Shown here piece by piece: positions 7,565 to 14,717 of a DNA stretch of 64,000 nt (within the stretch, counting starts at the first letter, position 1; the number at the start of each line of letters is the position of its first letter). Both the position numbers and the translations under genes were made by a program. Origin of the DNA: Prevotella veroralis DSM 19559 = JCM 6290 (lineage in GTDB: Bacteria > Bacteroidota > Bacteroidia > Bacteroidales > Bacteroidaceae). The stretch is from NCBI RefSeq assembly GCF_000377625.1, contig NZ_KB898327.1, positions 220,126 to 284,125 of the forward strand, written 5' to 3'. The notes below the pieces were generated by a model. That model was not told the DNA's origin. It made no database searches and saw only the letters and a program-made list of their open reading frames with translations.

Positions 7565-7750
7565 TTATTTTGTAGCAAGAATCTTGGCTATTTCTTTCTT
7601 AGCCTTAGCCATTTGTTTCTGGAAGGCTTCGGATGAATGAATGGCAGCATAGCCTACACTCGCGCAAAGACGACCTGTGTCAACATCGCTCTGATAGTGA
7701 TTCTGTCTTCTTTCTATGCGCTTCGCGTATTGTTTCGATACGTATTGCAT
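7565..7750 (-). pseudogene. C-terminal remnant of a class A acid phosphatase (PAP2 superfamily)
   Basis: A 61-codon ORF whose middle reads NHYQSDVDTGRLCASVGYAA, strongly recalling the last catalytic motif of class A nonspecific acid phosphatases (HWQSDVDAGR: catalytic His and Asp), followed by a lysine-rich helical tail (FQKQMAKAKKEIAKIL). The family is about 230-250 aa long, with earlier motifs KxxxxxxRP and PSGH. Neither is present, and the sequence upstream of the fragment is occupied by a tandem array (7736-7886) that even provides its apparent first codons (MQYVSK). I read it as a truncated, non-functional copy. Motif assignment is from memory and needs a profile search. Confidence 0.6.
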
Positions 7751-7886
7751 ATTATTTCGATACGTATTGCGTATTCATGCAATGCGTATGTTTTTGTATT
7801 ATCTAAGTCTGATAATTAATTATCAGACTTAGATAAAGTATTATCACGCTTAGATAATTAATTATCACGCTTAGATAATATAATTT
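7736..7886. repeat. Tandem array F, 21-22-base period, palindrome-rich
   Basis: Units start at 7736, 7758, 7780, 7802, 7824, 7845 and 7866. The first four are exactly 22 bases, the later ones 21. It begins with two near-identical CGATACGTATTGC units and ends with CACGCTTAGATAAT units. Bases 7799-7836 form a perfect 38-base palindrome (half-site TTATCTAAGTCTGATAATT). The rest of the gap to 8125 holds only the terminator at 8042-8066. Confidence 0.85.
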
Positions 7887-8041
7887 GATGCGCATTCCTG
7901 TAATGCGAAATACGCTGAAAAACAAAAGAAAAGCAGGTAAGAAGAAATGCAAGATAAGCTATATTCTGTCTTTCCTGCTTATAGTTTACGATGTGCGATA
8001 GGCTGTTGTGCCTTTTTGTGAGGCGCGTTGTGCATAAGAAA

Positions 8042-8066
8042 GGGGCAGATGCTGAACATCTACCCC
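8042..8066 (-). terminator. Terminator of the siderophore-receptor gene
   Basis: A 10-bp stem (GGGGCAGATG with CATCTACCCC, one mismatch) around CTGAA. On the minus strand it is followed by TTTCTT, 60 bases after the receptor stop codon. Confidence 0.65.
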
Positions 8067-8125
8067 TGCTTTTTTACCTAGGAATCTCCCACCATTGTGG
8101 AGCTCACCTGTCGTCTTTTAGTGGC

Positions 8126-10261
8126 TTAATACTTAAACACTGCGGTGAGAATTAACCTGCGTCCATCGGCGTGGGCATACTCTGCATTGCGTGCCATCAT
8201 CATGGATGCTGGTGTGTAATAAGTGTAGTTTAGGAGGTTGGTTACCGACAAACTCAAGTCGCAAACCTTCAAGTTAACACCTGCAGTGAGGTTTAGTAAG
8301 TTGATACGACTTACCTTTCCTTCTCCTTCGTTATATACACCTGAGGCGTTAGGAGCGAATCGGTCGCGCTTACCTGTGTGTATGTATTGCAGTTGGAGAT
8401 AGGTGTTCTTGACTGGAGCATAGTTGACATACATTGCCAACTTAGCGGCTGGAATGGAGATATTCGACATGTATGTGTCCCACTTACCAGTAGCTGATTT
8501 GAGCTTACCTTCGAACCATGAGAGGTTAGCACCTGCTTTTAAGTTGTTGAGGATTTGCGCATCTGCACTCAACTCAACGCCATATACCTTCTGTGGAGTA
8601 CGGTTGACTACCCAGAAGCCGTGGTCTATCTTGAGGTCACTTCCTAGCTTAGAATAGGTGTAGAAGAACGAGCCATTGAGTTGCAACCAATGGTTAATAT
8701 CAGAGTAAGCACCAATCTCGTAGTTGTTAGTCTTTACTGGTTCTGTGGAGATCTTAGATAGTACATCTGCCTTAGCAGCACGTAGTGTACGACCTAAGTC
8801 GAAGATAGAAAAGCCTTGAGAGTAGGCTACGAAGGGTTGAAAAGCAGGATATTTGTTATAAGAAACACCCACGTTAAAGGATAAGTTATTATACTTTAGC
8901 GTGCCACCCTTTACGTGCACCTGTGGGTCGGAGAGCTTATTACGCAGTACATCGTAGTCTGGTACCTTCACACTAATATGGTCGTAACGTCCGCCGAGTT
9001 TGATGTTAAGGTGTTGCCAGAGCGTTGTCTTGATCTGAAGGAAGGGTGCATGGTTGTTACTGGTGAGCCATGGCATCCAATACCTGCCGTCTACTAAGGG
9101 TTGAGAAGTCTTATTGTAGAGGTAGTCGTAACCGTATGCTAGATGTGCAAAGGCATTGTCAGAGAAGATAAGACGGCTGTTGAACTGGGCACGAACACCG
9201 AACTTACGATCCTTAACAGCCGACTGCCCGCTTGTTCCCTCCCATCTTGGTTGTGCTGGATTAGCCTTTCGGAAGTCGAAGATGGTGTATAAACTCGAGC
9301 CATAAACGGATGCTTCTAAGTCGGTATGTTTGAATATGTCCTTTGAAGTAAACTTGAGATACGCATTGTGGTTGTACCTTGTTCCCTCGTCAACTGCCTG
9401 CGGGTCCTTGTTACCAATTACACCTATTGAAGGGCTTTGGAGGTACTTTCCACCGAAAGGAATCAATTTCGTATCTTGCAAACTACGATAGTAATTATAC
9501 ATCAATTCGATTCTATTCTTTGGAGATAGGCTGTAACCGAGATTGACGAGTGCGTTCGTTGTGTAAGTATCACCGAGTCCGTAACGTGGAGAAATGAACT
9601 TCCCGTCACCATCAACGGCACTACCTGTACGCCCGAATGCGCCATTTACGAGGTAATCGAAGTTTCCCAAACGACCATAGAGTTGCTGGTTGATGCGATA
9701 ACCTTGCCCTTTGCTCTGGCGGAAAAAGTTGTAGGTTGAGCCCGAGAGAGTCGTTGCACCGGCAATAGCTCTATTAGTTGTATTCTTCTTCGTGATGATG
9801 TTTATCAATCCACCAATAGCCCCGTTACCATAGAGGGCAGTAGATCCTTTCACCACTTCTATATGGTCGATAGCAGCGATGTCAATGGTTCTTATGTCAC
9901 GATCGGTTGAACGTAAAGGAGTTGATTGAGGGATTCCATCAATCAAGATGAGGGCACTTCGTCCGCGAAGTGATTGTGAGCGTGAGCTTGTGGTATTGCT
10001 TGATAGTGCCATACCAGGTGTGAGTAAGCCCAAAAGATGGGTGATGTCAGGTGCCGCCTTACTCATTTCTGCTATTTGCTTCTGGTCTATGATGGTAACA
10101 GTAGCAGCCGCATTCTGCTTTACTTCAGGCATACGTGTCGTACTAATCGTTACCTCTTTGAGTTGTAATGTTGAGTCTTCCATCTCTTGTGCATGCGCAT
10201 TATAAGGCGTTGTAGCCATTGCGAGCATAGCAAGAGATAGGTAAATTGCTTCTTTCTTCAT
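8126..10261 (-). CDS. TonB-dependent outer-membrane receptor, siderophore type
   Basis: A 711-aa outer-membrane protein with a signal peptide ending near AHAQ (about residue 25), a TonB box (LKEVTIST, about 34-41), a plug domain (about 48-160, with GRSALILIDGIPQ and GSTALYGNGAIGGLINIITKK) and a 22-strand barrel ending in an aromatic-rich strand (LILTAVFKY). The barrel segment FSIFDLGRTLRAAKA matches the 'P-D-x-G-R-x-L-R' signature of hydroxamate/aerobactin-type siderophore receptors, so a ferric-siderophore substrate is more likely than heme or vitamin B12; the exact ligand is unknown. It is a single gene, with its promoter facing the 5'-nucleotidase pair. Confidence 0.88.
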   Translation of the reverse strand: MKKEAIYLSLAMLAMATTPYNAHAQEMEDSTLQLKEVTISTTRMPEVKQNAAATVTIIDQKQIAEMSKAAPDITHLLGLLTPGMALSSNTTSSRSQSLRGRSALILIDGIPQSTPLRSTDRDIRTIDIAAIDHIEVVKGSTALYGNGAIGGLINIITKKNTTNRAIAGATTLSGSTYNFFRQSKGQGYRINQQLYGRLGNFDYLVNGAFGRTGSAVDGDGKFISPRYGLGDTYTTNALVNLGYSLSPKNRIELMYNYYRSLQDTKLIPFGGKYLQSPSIGVIGNKDPQAVDEGTRYNHNAYLKFTSKDIFKHTDLEASVYGSSLYTIFDFRKANPAQPRWEGTSGQSAVKDRKFGVRAQFNSRLIFSDNAFAHLAYGYDYLYNKTSQPLVDGRYWMPWLTSNNHAPFLQIKTTLWQHLNIKLGGRYDHISVKVPDYDVLRNKLSDPQVHVKGGTLKYNNLSFNVGVSYNKYPAFQPFVAYSQGFSIFDLGRTLRAAKADVLSKISTEPVKTNNYEIGAYSDINHWLQLNGSFFYTYSKLGSDLKIDHGFWVVNRTPQKVYGVELSADAQILNNLKAGANLSWFEGKLKSATGKWDTYMSNISIPAAKLAMYVNYAPVKNTYLQLQYIHTGKRDRFAPNASGVYNEGEGKVSRINLLNLTAGVNLKVCDLSLSVTNLLNYTYYTPASMMMARNAEYAHADGRRLILTAVFKY

Positions 10262-10296
10262 ATAAATACAATCCTATAAACGTTAATGTTTTGGTG

Positions 10297-10304
10297 CAAA
10301 AGTA
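10297..10304 (-). promoter_or_regulatory. -7 promoter element for the siderophore receptor
   Basis: Minus-strand TACTTTTG matches TAnnTTTG, 36 bases upstream of the ATG. No obvious Fur-like palindrome overlaps it. The rest of the 318-base divergent gap (10262-10579) holds a second promoter (10439-10446) and no gene. Confidence 0.55.
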
Positions 10305-10438
10305 TAAATTATCTTTCAAGCACGCAATACCTAAAACAGGGTATAAAAGTGGGGACAACGGCTGTCATCGTGCGTCGCTTCGTGTGGTAGAGGTCTATCT
10401 TTCATCATCCTACAAGCAGTGTATTCGATTTTTTTTCT

Positions 10439-10446
10439 TACTTTTG
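10439..10446 (+). promoter_or_regulatory. -7 promoter element for the 5'-nucleotidase pair
   Basis: TACTTTTG fits TAnnTTTG. It predicts a leader of about 130 bases before the ATG at 10580, which contains a small AGAGAGGGTACTCTCT hairpin at 10521-10536. I see no known riboswitch there. Confidence 0.5.
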
Positions 10447-10579
10447 CATTATCTTTTTAGATGTTATCAGCATGCCATGTTACCTATATATATAAGGTAG
10501 GAAACATTGTTATCCAATCAAAGAGAGGGTACTCTCTGGGCTGAGGAATGTTTATGAGATTTATAAAACATCATTATAT

Positions 10580-11344
10580 ATGTATAAGAAAACAGTTTAT
10601 CTATCTGGATTAACAGCATTGCTAGCGTTGACGGGCTGTGCGTCTCACTATGAGTTAGCCGGTATTCAGCGTACACGTGTGCTGGTGGATAGCAGGTATG
10701 ACGCTGCTCCTGATGCCGACGCAGCAAAGTTTATGGAACCTTTCAAGCACAAGGTGGACTCGGTAATGGGACCAGTTGTGGGCGAAACAGACCATGAGAT
10801 GGTTGCACACAGACCTGAGAGCGACCTCTCCAACCTCTTGGCTGACATCATGGTGTGGGGTGCACGCGATTATAATGAGCGTGTTGACTTCGGTGTTTAC
10901 AACATGGGGGGCATTCGTGCAGCCCTCCCTAAGGGTAAAATCACCTATGGCGATGTCCTTGATATAGCTCCTTTTGAAAACAAGATATGCTTCGTGACCC
11001 TTTCTGGAGAGAAGGTTTTAGAGTTGTTCCGTCAGATGGCTTATACTGGTGGAGAGGCTGTTAGCCATGGAGTAGAGCTTGTTTTCACACGCGACCACAA
11101 GTTGAAGTCGGCTCTTCTCAATGGTAAGGAGATTGACCCGAAGGCGTCTTATCGTATCGCAACACTCGATTATTTGGCACAAGGAAACGATAAGATGGAG
11201 GCGTTCAAGTCGGCTACTAACGTTGTATCTCCGCAAGAATCAAGCAACAACACACGCTTTATTATCATGAACTTCTTTAAGGAGCAAACCGCTAAAGGGC
11301 GCATTGTCAATGCTCAGAAAGAGGGTCGTATTCGTGTAGAATAA
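10580..11344 (+). CDS. 5'-nucleotidase C-terminal-domain lipoprotein (substrate-binding half)
   Basis: A 254-aa predicted lipoprotein (signal peptide with lipobox ALTGC, cysteine C20). The mature part is the C-terminal domain of UshA-type 5'-nucleotidases: DLSNLLADIMVWGAR, VYNMGGIRAALPKGKITYGDV (the substrate-binding NGGGIR region, here NMGGIR) and DYLAQGNDKM. This domain binds the nucleoside moiety but lacks the metal site, which is encoded by the next gene 21 bases downstream. The two genes are in reverse order relative to the single-chain enzyme, so the active protein would have to be assembled from two chains at the cell surface or in the periplasm. Confidence 0.88.
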   Translation: MYKKTVYLSGLTALLALTGCASHYELAGIQRTRVLVDSRYDAAPDADAAKFMEPFKHKVDSVMGPVVGETDHEMVAHRPESDLSNLLADIMVWGARDYNERVDFGVYNMGGIRAALPKGKITYGDVLDIAPFENKICFVTLSGEKVLELFRQMAYTGGEAVSHGVELVFTRDHKLKSALLNGKEIDPKASYRIATLDYLAQGNDKMEAFKSATNVVSPQESSNNTRFIIMNFFKEQTAKGRIVNAQKEGRIRVE

Positions 11345-11365
11345 CCATATCTAGAGTTGAAGAAG

Positions 11366-12202
11366 ATGAAAAGAAATATATTATTGATGAGTTTCTGTTT
11401 GATAGCAATCCTCGCTTTCGGACAGACAAAGCAGTTAACAATCCTGCATACAAACGATGCGCACAGTCAGATTTATCCGTTAAGTACAACCCTCGCAGAC
11501 ACTATGAAGGCTGGACGAGGCGGTTTCGTGCGTCGTATAGCAATGCTCAAAGAAGAGAGAAAGAAGCAACCAGACTTGCTACTCTTCGATAGTGGCGACT
11601 TCTCGCAAGGCTCTCCTTATTATACAATGTTCAAAGGTGACGTTGAAGTGGGACTAATGAATCGGATGCACTATGACGCTGCTACGATAGGAAACCATGA
11701 GTTTGACTTTGGTATGGACAATATGGTTCGCCTCTTTAAGATGGCTAATTTCCCTATAGTCTGCGCCAACTATGACTTCACGGGTACGCCTCTTCAGGGC
11801 TTGGTAAAGCCTTATGTCATCTTGAAACGCAATGGCTTGAAGATTGGAGTGTTCGGTCTTGCTCCTAAGTTGGATGGTCTTGTGGTGAAAGCTAACTACG
11901 GTAAGATTGTTTATAACGACCCTGTTGCGTGCGCACAGAAGGTTATTAACGAGTTGAAAGGCAAGAAGTGCGACTTAATCATTTGTATCTCGCACCTCGG
12001 ATGGGACATTGAAGGGGTCAGCGATGAGGAAGTTATCGCTGGAACTCGTGGTCTTGACCTTGTGTTGGGAGGGCATTCTCACACGTACCTAACGAAACTT
12101 GAGTACGTAAAAGACCTCGACGGCAAGTTAGTTGGTGATGATCAGAATGGCAAGCACGCTATCTTTGTGGGCAAGCTAGTGCTTGATATGAAGAAGAAGT
12201 AA
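11366..12202 (+). CDS. Metallophosphatase half of a split 5'-nucleotidase
   Basis: A 278-aa secreted calcineurin-like phosphoesterase starting at the ATG at 11366 (an upstream in-frame TTG at 11357 is less likely). A signal peptide ends near AFGQ. The dimetal site is complete: ILHTNDAHSQ (Asp, His), FDSGDFSQG (Asp), IGNHEFDFG (Asn-His), SHLGWD (His) and GGHSHTY (His-x-His). It ends where single-chain UshA would continue into the nucleotide-binding domain; that domain is the preceding gene. It probably releases phosphate and nucleosides from extracellular nucleotides together with its partner. Confidence 0.88.
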   Translation: MKRNILLMSFCLIAILAFGQTKQLTILHTNDAHSQIYPLSTTLADTMKAGRGGFVRRIAMLKEERKKQPDLLLFDSGDFSQGSPYYTMFKGDVEVGLMNRMHYDAATIGNHEFDFGMDNMVRLFKMANFPIVCANYDFTGTPLQGLVKPYVILKRNGLKIGVFGLAPKLDGLVVKANYGKIVYNDPVACAQKVINELKGKKCDLIICISHLGWDIEGVSDEEVIAGTRGLDLVLGGHSHTYLTKLEYVKDLDGKLVGDDQNGKHAIFVGKLVLDMKKK

Positions 12203-12206
12203 AGCC

Positions 12207-12240
12207 TCACCCCCGCCCCCTCTCCGAATGGAGAGGGGAG
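12207..12240. repeat. C-rich repeat module C, short copy 1
   Basis: CCTCACCCCCGCCCCCTCTCC followed by GAATGGAGAGGGGAG, a hairpin-forming segment just after the nucleotidase stop. The same lead sequence occurs at 31432-31446 after the HAD gene. It forms the left edge of a repeat island (12203-12626) that otherwise holds module A (12279-12372), array B (12400-12487), two short GTCAAC direct repeats near 12545 and an AT-rich tract; there is no gene in this 424-base gap. Confidence 0.7.
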
Positions 12241-12278
12241 TAGATAGCATTATTTGCATACAAAGATAGTATCACAAA

Positions 12279-12372
12279 GTAGGGACAGACGCCCTCGTCT
12301 GTCCGATCTACCTCCTTACTTCTTTGTGAAATACATCTTCCTATGCGGACAGACGAGGGCGTCTGTCCCTAC
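12279..12372. repeat. Inverted-repeat module A, copy 2
   Basis: Arms at 12279-12305 and 12346-12372 (27 bases each; GTAGGGACAGACGCCCTCG start) with a 40-base spacer, matching copy 1 at 5983-6076 in every dimension but not in spacer sequence. Array B copy 2 follows 27 bases later. Confidence 0.9.
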
Positions 12373-12399
12373 CTTGTGGCAATATCATTGATTAAAGGA

Positions 12400-12487
12400 A
12401 CGCCCTTCTCCAATCGAAGGGGGCGTTTCTTCGTATCGAAGAGAGCCTTTCCTTATAACGAAGAAACGCTCTCTTTGTTTTTAACTA
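12400..12487. repeat. 22-base-period array, type B, copy 2 (4 units)
   Basis: Units start at 12400, 12422, 12444 and 12466, exactly 22 bases apart, with hexamers ACGCCC, GGCGTT, AGCCTT and ACGCTC. AACGCCC of unit 1 can pair with GGGCGTT of unit 2. It lies between convergent genes. Confidence 0.88.
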
Positions 12488-12583
12488 CTATCTATCTCTA
12501 TTAAAGGTGGTGCTATATTCAGCAGAACTAATCACTCGTCTACTTGTCAACCAGTCAACTCGTCAACTCTACCTAATCATAAT

Positions 12584-12612
12584 TTTGAATTATGAATTAT
12601 GAATTTTGAATT
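12584..12612. repeat. AT-rich short direct repeat
   Basis: Overlapping copies of GAATTATGAATT and TTTTGAATT make a 29-base tract just beyond the end of the orphan plug gene. It is a low-complexity motif without visible coding content. Confidence 0.6.
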
Positions 12613-12626
12613 AATAGAAGTACCTT

Positions 12627-12959
12627 TTACCTTATATAAGTCTTACCTTCTTCTTTCTTCTTATCGGCTTTTTCTTTCTCTTCTTGGTATTTCTCAATTA
12701 TCTCTTTGAGGTATTTTTTAGACTTAGTGATGACACATATCACCCCACCCAGACGTGGTGCAAACAGCTTCGTGACGCTTGGAGTCTTGATGACGGTGAC
12801 ACTTTGGATGTCATCTTTAGCTATATTGTCCATGTCACTGACCTCAACTCCATCCACCAGAATGACTGGTATGTTCAGAGAGTCTTGCTTCTCCGCCTCC
12901 TGCGCACTGATGTTCAGACTGAAGAGAAGGGCTGCGATAAAGATAAAAGATTGTTTCAT
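12627..12959 (-). CDS. Orphan TonB-receptor plug-like secreted protein
   Basis: A 110-aa secreted protein (signal peptide to about residue 19, LNISAQ). Its core, PVILVDGVEVSDMDNIAKDD followed by IQSVTVIKTPSVTKLFAPRLGGVICVITKS, matches the plug domain of SusC-type receptors (VDGVPV...I..IEVLK...A..YG..G..GVI.ITTK). No barrel follows: the chain ends in a charged, lysine- and glutamate-rich helix (EKYQEEKEKADKKKEEGK). It may be a remnant of a receptor or a free-standing periplasmic plug-like protein; the intact signal peptide and frame favour a functional gene. Confidence 0.7.
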   Translation of the reverse strand: MKQSFIFIAALLFSLNISAQEAEKQDSLNIPVILVDGVEVSDMDNIAKDDIQSVTVIKTPSVTKLFAPRLGGVICVITKSKKYLKEIIEKYQEEKEKADKKKEEGKTYIR

Positions 12960-13067
12960 GCTCTGCTATAATTTGCTGTTAATAATGTTGTAAATATACT
13001 CTTTTTCTCGAAAGAAACCTATTTTCTATTAGAAAATGTTTGCTATATGCTTGTAATTGATCGTTTT

Positions 13068-13100
13068 ATGTAATCTTGAAGTACGACTTCAAAATTACAT
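13068..13100. repeat. Palindromic hairpin 1 upstream of the orphan plug gene
   Basis: ATGTAATCTTGAAGT and its near-perfect complement (one mismatch) surround a 3-base loop. It shares a TTGAAGT core with hairpin 2 (13144-13188). The 313-base gap 12960-13272 holds only these two hairpins. Confidence 0.75.
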
Positions 13101-13143
13101 AAAATATGCTGATAAGACAAGAGAAAAGGGTGTTTTTAAAGCG

Positions 13144-13188
13144 AAATCTATGTAAATTTGAAGTTGAACTCCAAATTTACATAGATTT
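13144..13188. repeat. Palindromic hairpin 2 downstream of porT
   Basis: Perfect 17-base arms (AAATCTATGTAAATTTG, 13144-13160 and 13172-13188) with an 11-base centre that itself pairs partly (AGT/ACT). There is no T-run on the porT strand, so it is not a typical intrinsic terminator. Confidence 0.75.
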
Positions 13189-13272
13189 TAAAAGGCTTTC
13201 TTTATCTGTAATCGGGCTTTTTTACTAATCCTCTGAACGGATAATAGGGGTGTAAAAGAAGATTGCGAAAGG

Positions 13273-14019
13273 TTATTCAAAGTAGAATGTGAGTGCAATC
13301 ATCTTTGTTCGTGACTCGTTAACAGCGTTGGTGTACATGAGCATGTGCTTGTCTCTAAGGTTCTTGGAATGGTTTTTATCAAGACTATTAGTGAGACTGT
13401 ACATGAATTTTAGCTCTGGTCTTAACTTAAAGTAAGGTAGATAAAAATCGCAGCCTAGTCCTACCTCGAGGAAGAAATCACTCTTTTTAAGTTTCAGATA
13501 GTCGTTGTCTTTACCCGAGAGGTTCATCATTGGGTTTAGACCTAACATGACATAAGGGCGGTGGTTATTAAATCTTGGAGCTGCAGCGATGAGGTCGAAG
13601 GCACAAGAAACGTATGCGGTCTTCAGCTCCTGCACCTGTTCTGTAGGCTCGCCGAGGCTGTTTAAGTCTGTAAGATTGCGGAAGGTAAGGTGCCGAGTAC
13701 CGAAGTACATGGCAGGAGCAATGCGTAGTTGGAGGGTCTGGTTGAGGCGTAGTTCGCCCAAGACACCGACAGTGAAGCCTGCATCCCATCGGTCTTGATC
13801 AGCGGAGACAATCTTTTCCACAGGTCCAGCACCATCCTCTAAGTCAATCATTTGAGGTCCAACATTATTCAATTCAATATCTTGCAAGTGTGTACCAACA
13901 AGTACACCGAAGTGGAAGTTACGCAAGTCTGTATAGGGACGGTTCTGTACTTTCCGTTCTTGGGCACCGCTTGTTAGGGCAATGACAAGCAGAGTTAATG
14001 ATAATATAATTCTCTTCAT
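13273..14019 (-). CDS. porT: PorT-like type IX secretion outer-membrane protein
   Basis: A 248-aa outer-membrane beta-barrel with a signal peptide (ALTSGAQ) and a mature part beginning KVQNRPYTDLRNFHFGVLVG, followed by alternating amphipathic strands and ending in an aromatic residue (ALTFYFE). The length, the RPY-D-x-x-x-FHFG-x-x-VG-x-H-x-QD pattern and the AGFTVGVLGELRL strand fit PorT of Porphyromonas gingivalis, one of the proteins needed for T9SS export. The window also encodes several putative T9SS clients (34-36 kb, 43.7 kb). I am confident of the PorT/outer-membrane barrel class and fairly confident of true orthology. Confidence 0.75.
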   Translation of the reverse strand: MKRIILSLTLLVIALTSGAQERKVQNRPYTDLRNFHFGVLVGTHLQDIELNNVGPQMIDLEDGAGPVEKIVSADQDRWDAGFTVGVLGELRLNQTLQLRIAPAMYFGTRHLTFRNLTDLNSLGEPTEQVQELKTAYVSCAFDLIAAAPRFNNHRPYVMLGLNPMMNLSGKDNDYLKLKKSDFFLEVGLGCDFYLPYFKLRPELKFMYSLTNSLDKNHSKNLRDKHMLMYTNAVNESRTKMIALTFYFE

Positions 14020-14354
14020 CTTGTCTTCTTAAACGTGTTTTACCTCCTTTTTATTGTCTGTCTACCTACTTACTTATAGGTATTCTGTGTTCTATGTAAT
14101 TCTTAGATACATCTCATGGTGCAATCCCCATTGTCTGTAGTGCAGGCTCGTTGGGGTGGAGAAAGTAGATGGGAATAATCAAGCTGATGATGTGTAATAT
14201 GTTATGATACAATATTTTATAATCCTTATAATCAGTGTAAGCATTGCTGTCAATCGGTTAATAGGCTCGTTGAAAAGCCCCCCTTTTCTATTTTTATGCC
14301 GTCTAAATATTTGTAATTTATCTCATAATCTTTAGGTATTAACGATTTTCTTTT
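14020..14354. other. Intergenic region without a recognisable gene
   Basis: Between porT and the ferredoxin promoter I see no ORF with coding character, no RNA gene and no array. It should contain the porT promoter, but no convincing TAnnTTTG is visible on the minus strand near the porT start. Confidence 0.5.
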
Positions 14355-14362
14355 TACCTTTG
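14355..14362 (+). promoter_or_regulatory. -7 promoter element for the ferredoxin gene
   Basis: TACCTTTG matches TAnnTTTG, with TTTAGG about 20 bases upstream as a weak -33 element. The leader before the ATG at 14433 is about 65 bases. Confidence 0.6.
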
Positions 14363-14432
14363 CACCATCAGAAGTAGGTATAGAAGCCTATTTATAGTAC
14401 AAAAACATTATTAACATTAAAGACATTATATT

Positions 14433-14603
14433 ATGGCTTACGTAATTGGCAACGATTGTATCGCATGTGGTACATGTATCGATGAGTGTCCAGTAGAGGC
14501 TATCTCTGAGGGCGATATCTATAAGATTGACGCAGACGCATGCACTGAGTGTGGTACTTGTGCATCAGTTTGTCCTAACGAGGCAATTAGTCTTCCAGAG
14601 TAA
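14433..14603 (+). CDS. 2[4Fe-4S] ferredoxin
   Basis: A 56-aa clostridial-type ferredoxin. It has two complete cluster motifs: CIACGTCIDECP (C9, C12, C15, C19) and CTECGTCASVCP (C37, C40, C43, C47), related by an internal duplication. It is a low-potential electron carrier for cytosolic redox enzymes such as pyruvate:ferredoxin oxidoreductase in anaerobes. It has its own promoter and terminator, so it is probably monocistronic and strongly expressed. The start MAYVIGNDC is the usual start of this family. Confidence 0.96.
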   Translation: MAYVIGNDCIACGTCIDECPVEAISEGDIYKIDADACTECGTCASVCPNEAISLPE

Positions 14604-14631
14604 GGACACTACTGTTACTGATTAAATTCAT

Positions 14632-14657
14632 AAGGCGAACCTTTCGAGGCTCGCCTT
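14632..14657 (+). terminator. Terminator of the ferredoxin gene
   Basis: AAGGCGA (14632-14638) pairs with TCGCCTT (14651-14657), followed by TTTTTTG. It starts 28 bases after the ferredoxin stop. Confidence 0.85.
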
Positions 14658-14717
14658 TTTTGTTGTATTGATAATGGCTCCTCCCACAAGAGAGGAGCGA
14701 TTCGAAAGGTGTTTATT

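Noticed and set aside
10447..10579. Riboswitch in the 130-base leader of the nucleotidase pair
   Set aside because: Only one small hairpin is seen; no conserved purine, TPP, cobalamin or PreQ1 core could be recognised.
11357..11365. TTG start for the metallophosphatase gene
   Set aside because: The ATG three codons later gives the usual signal-peptide start and needs no alternative codon.
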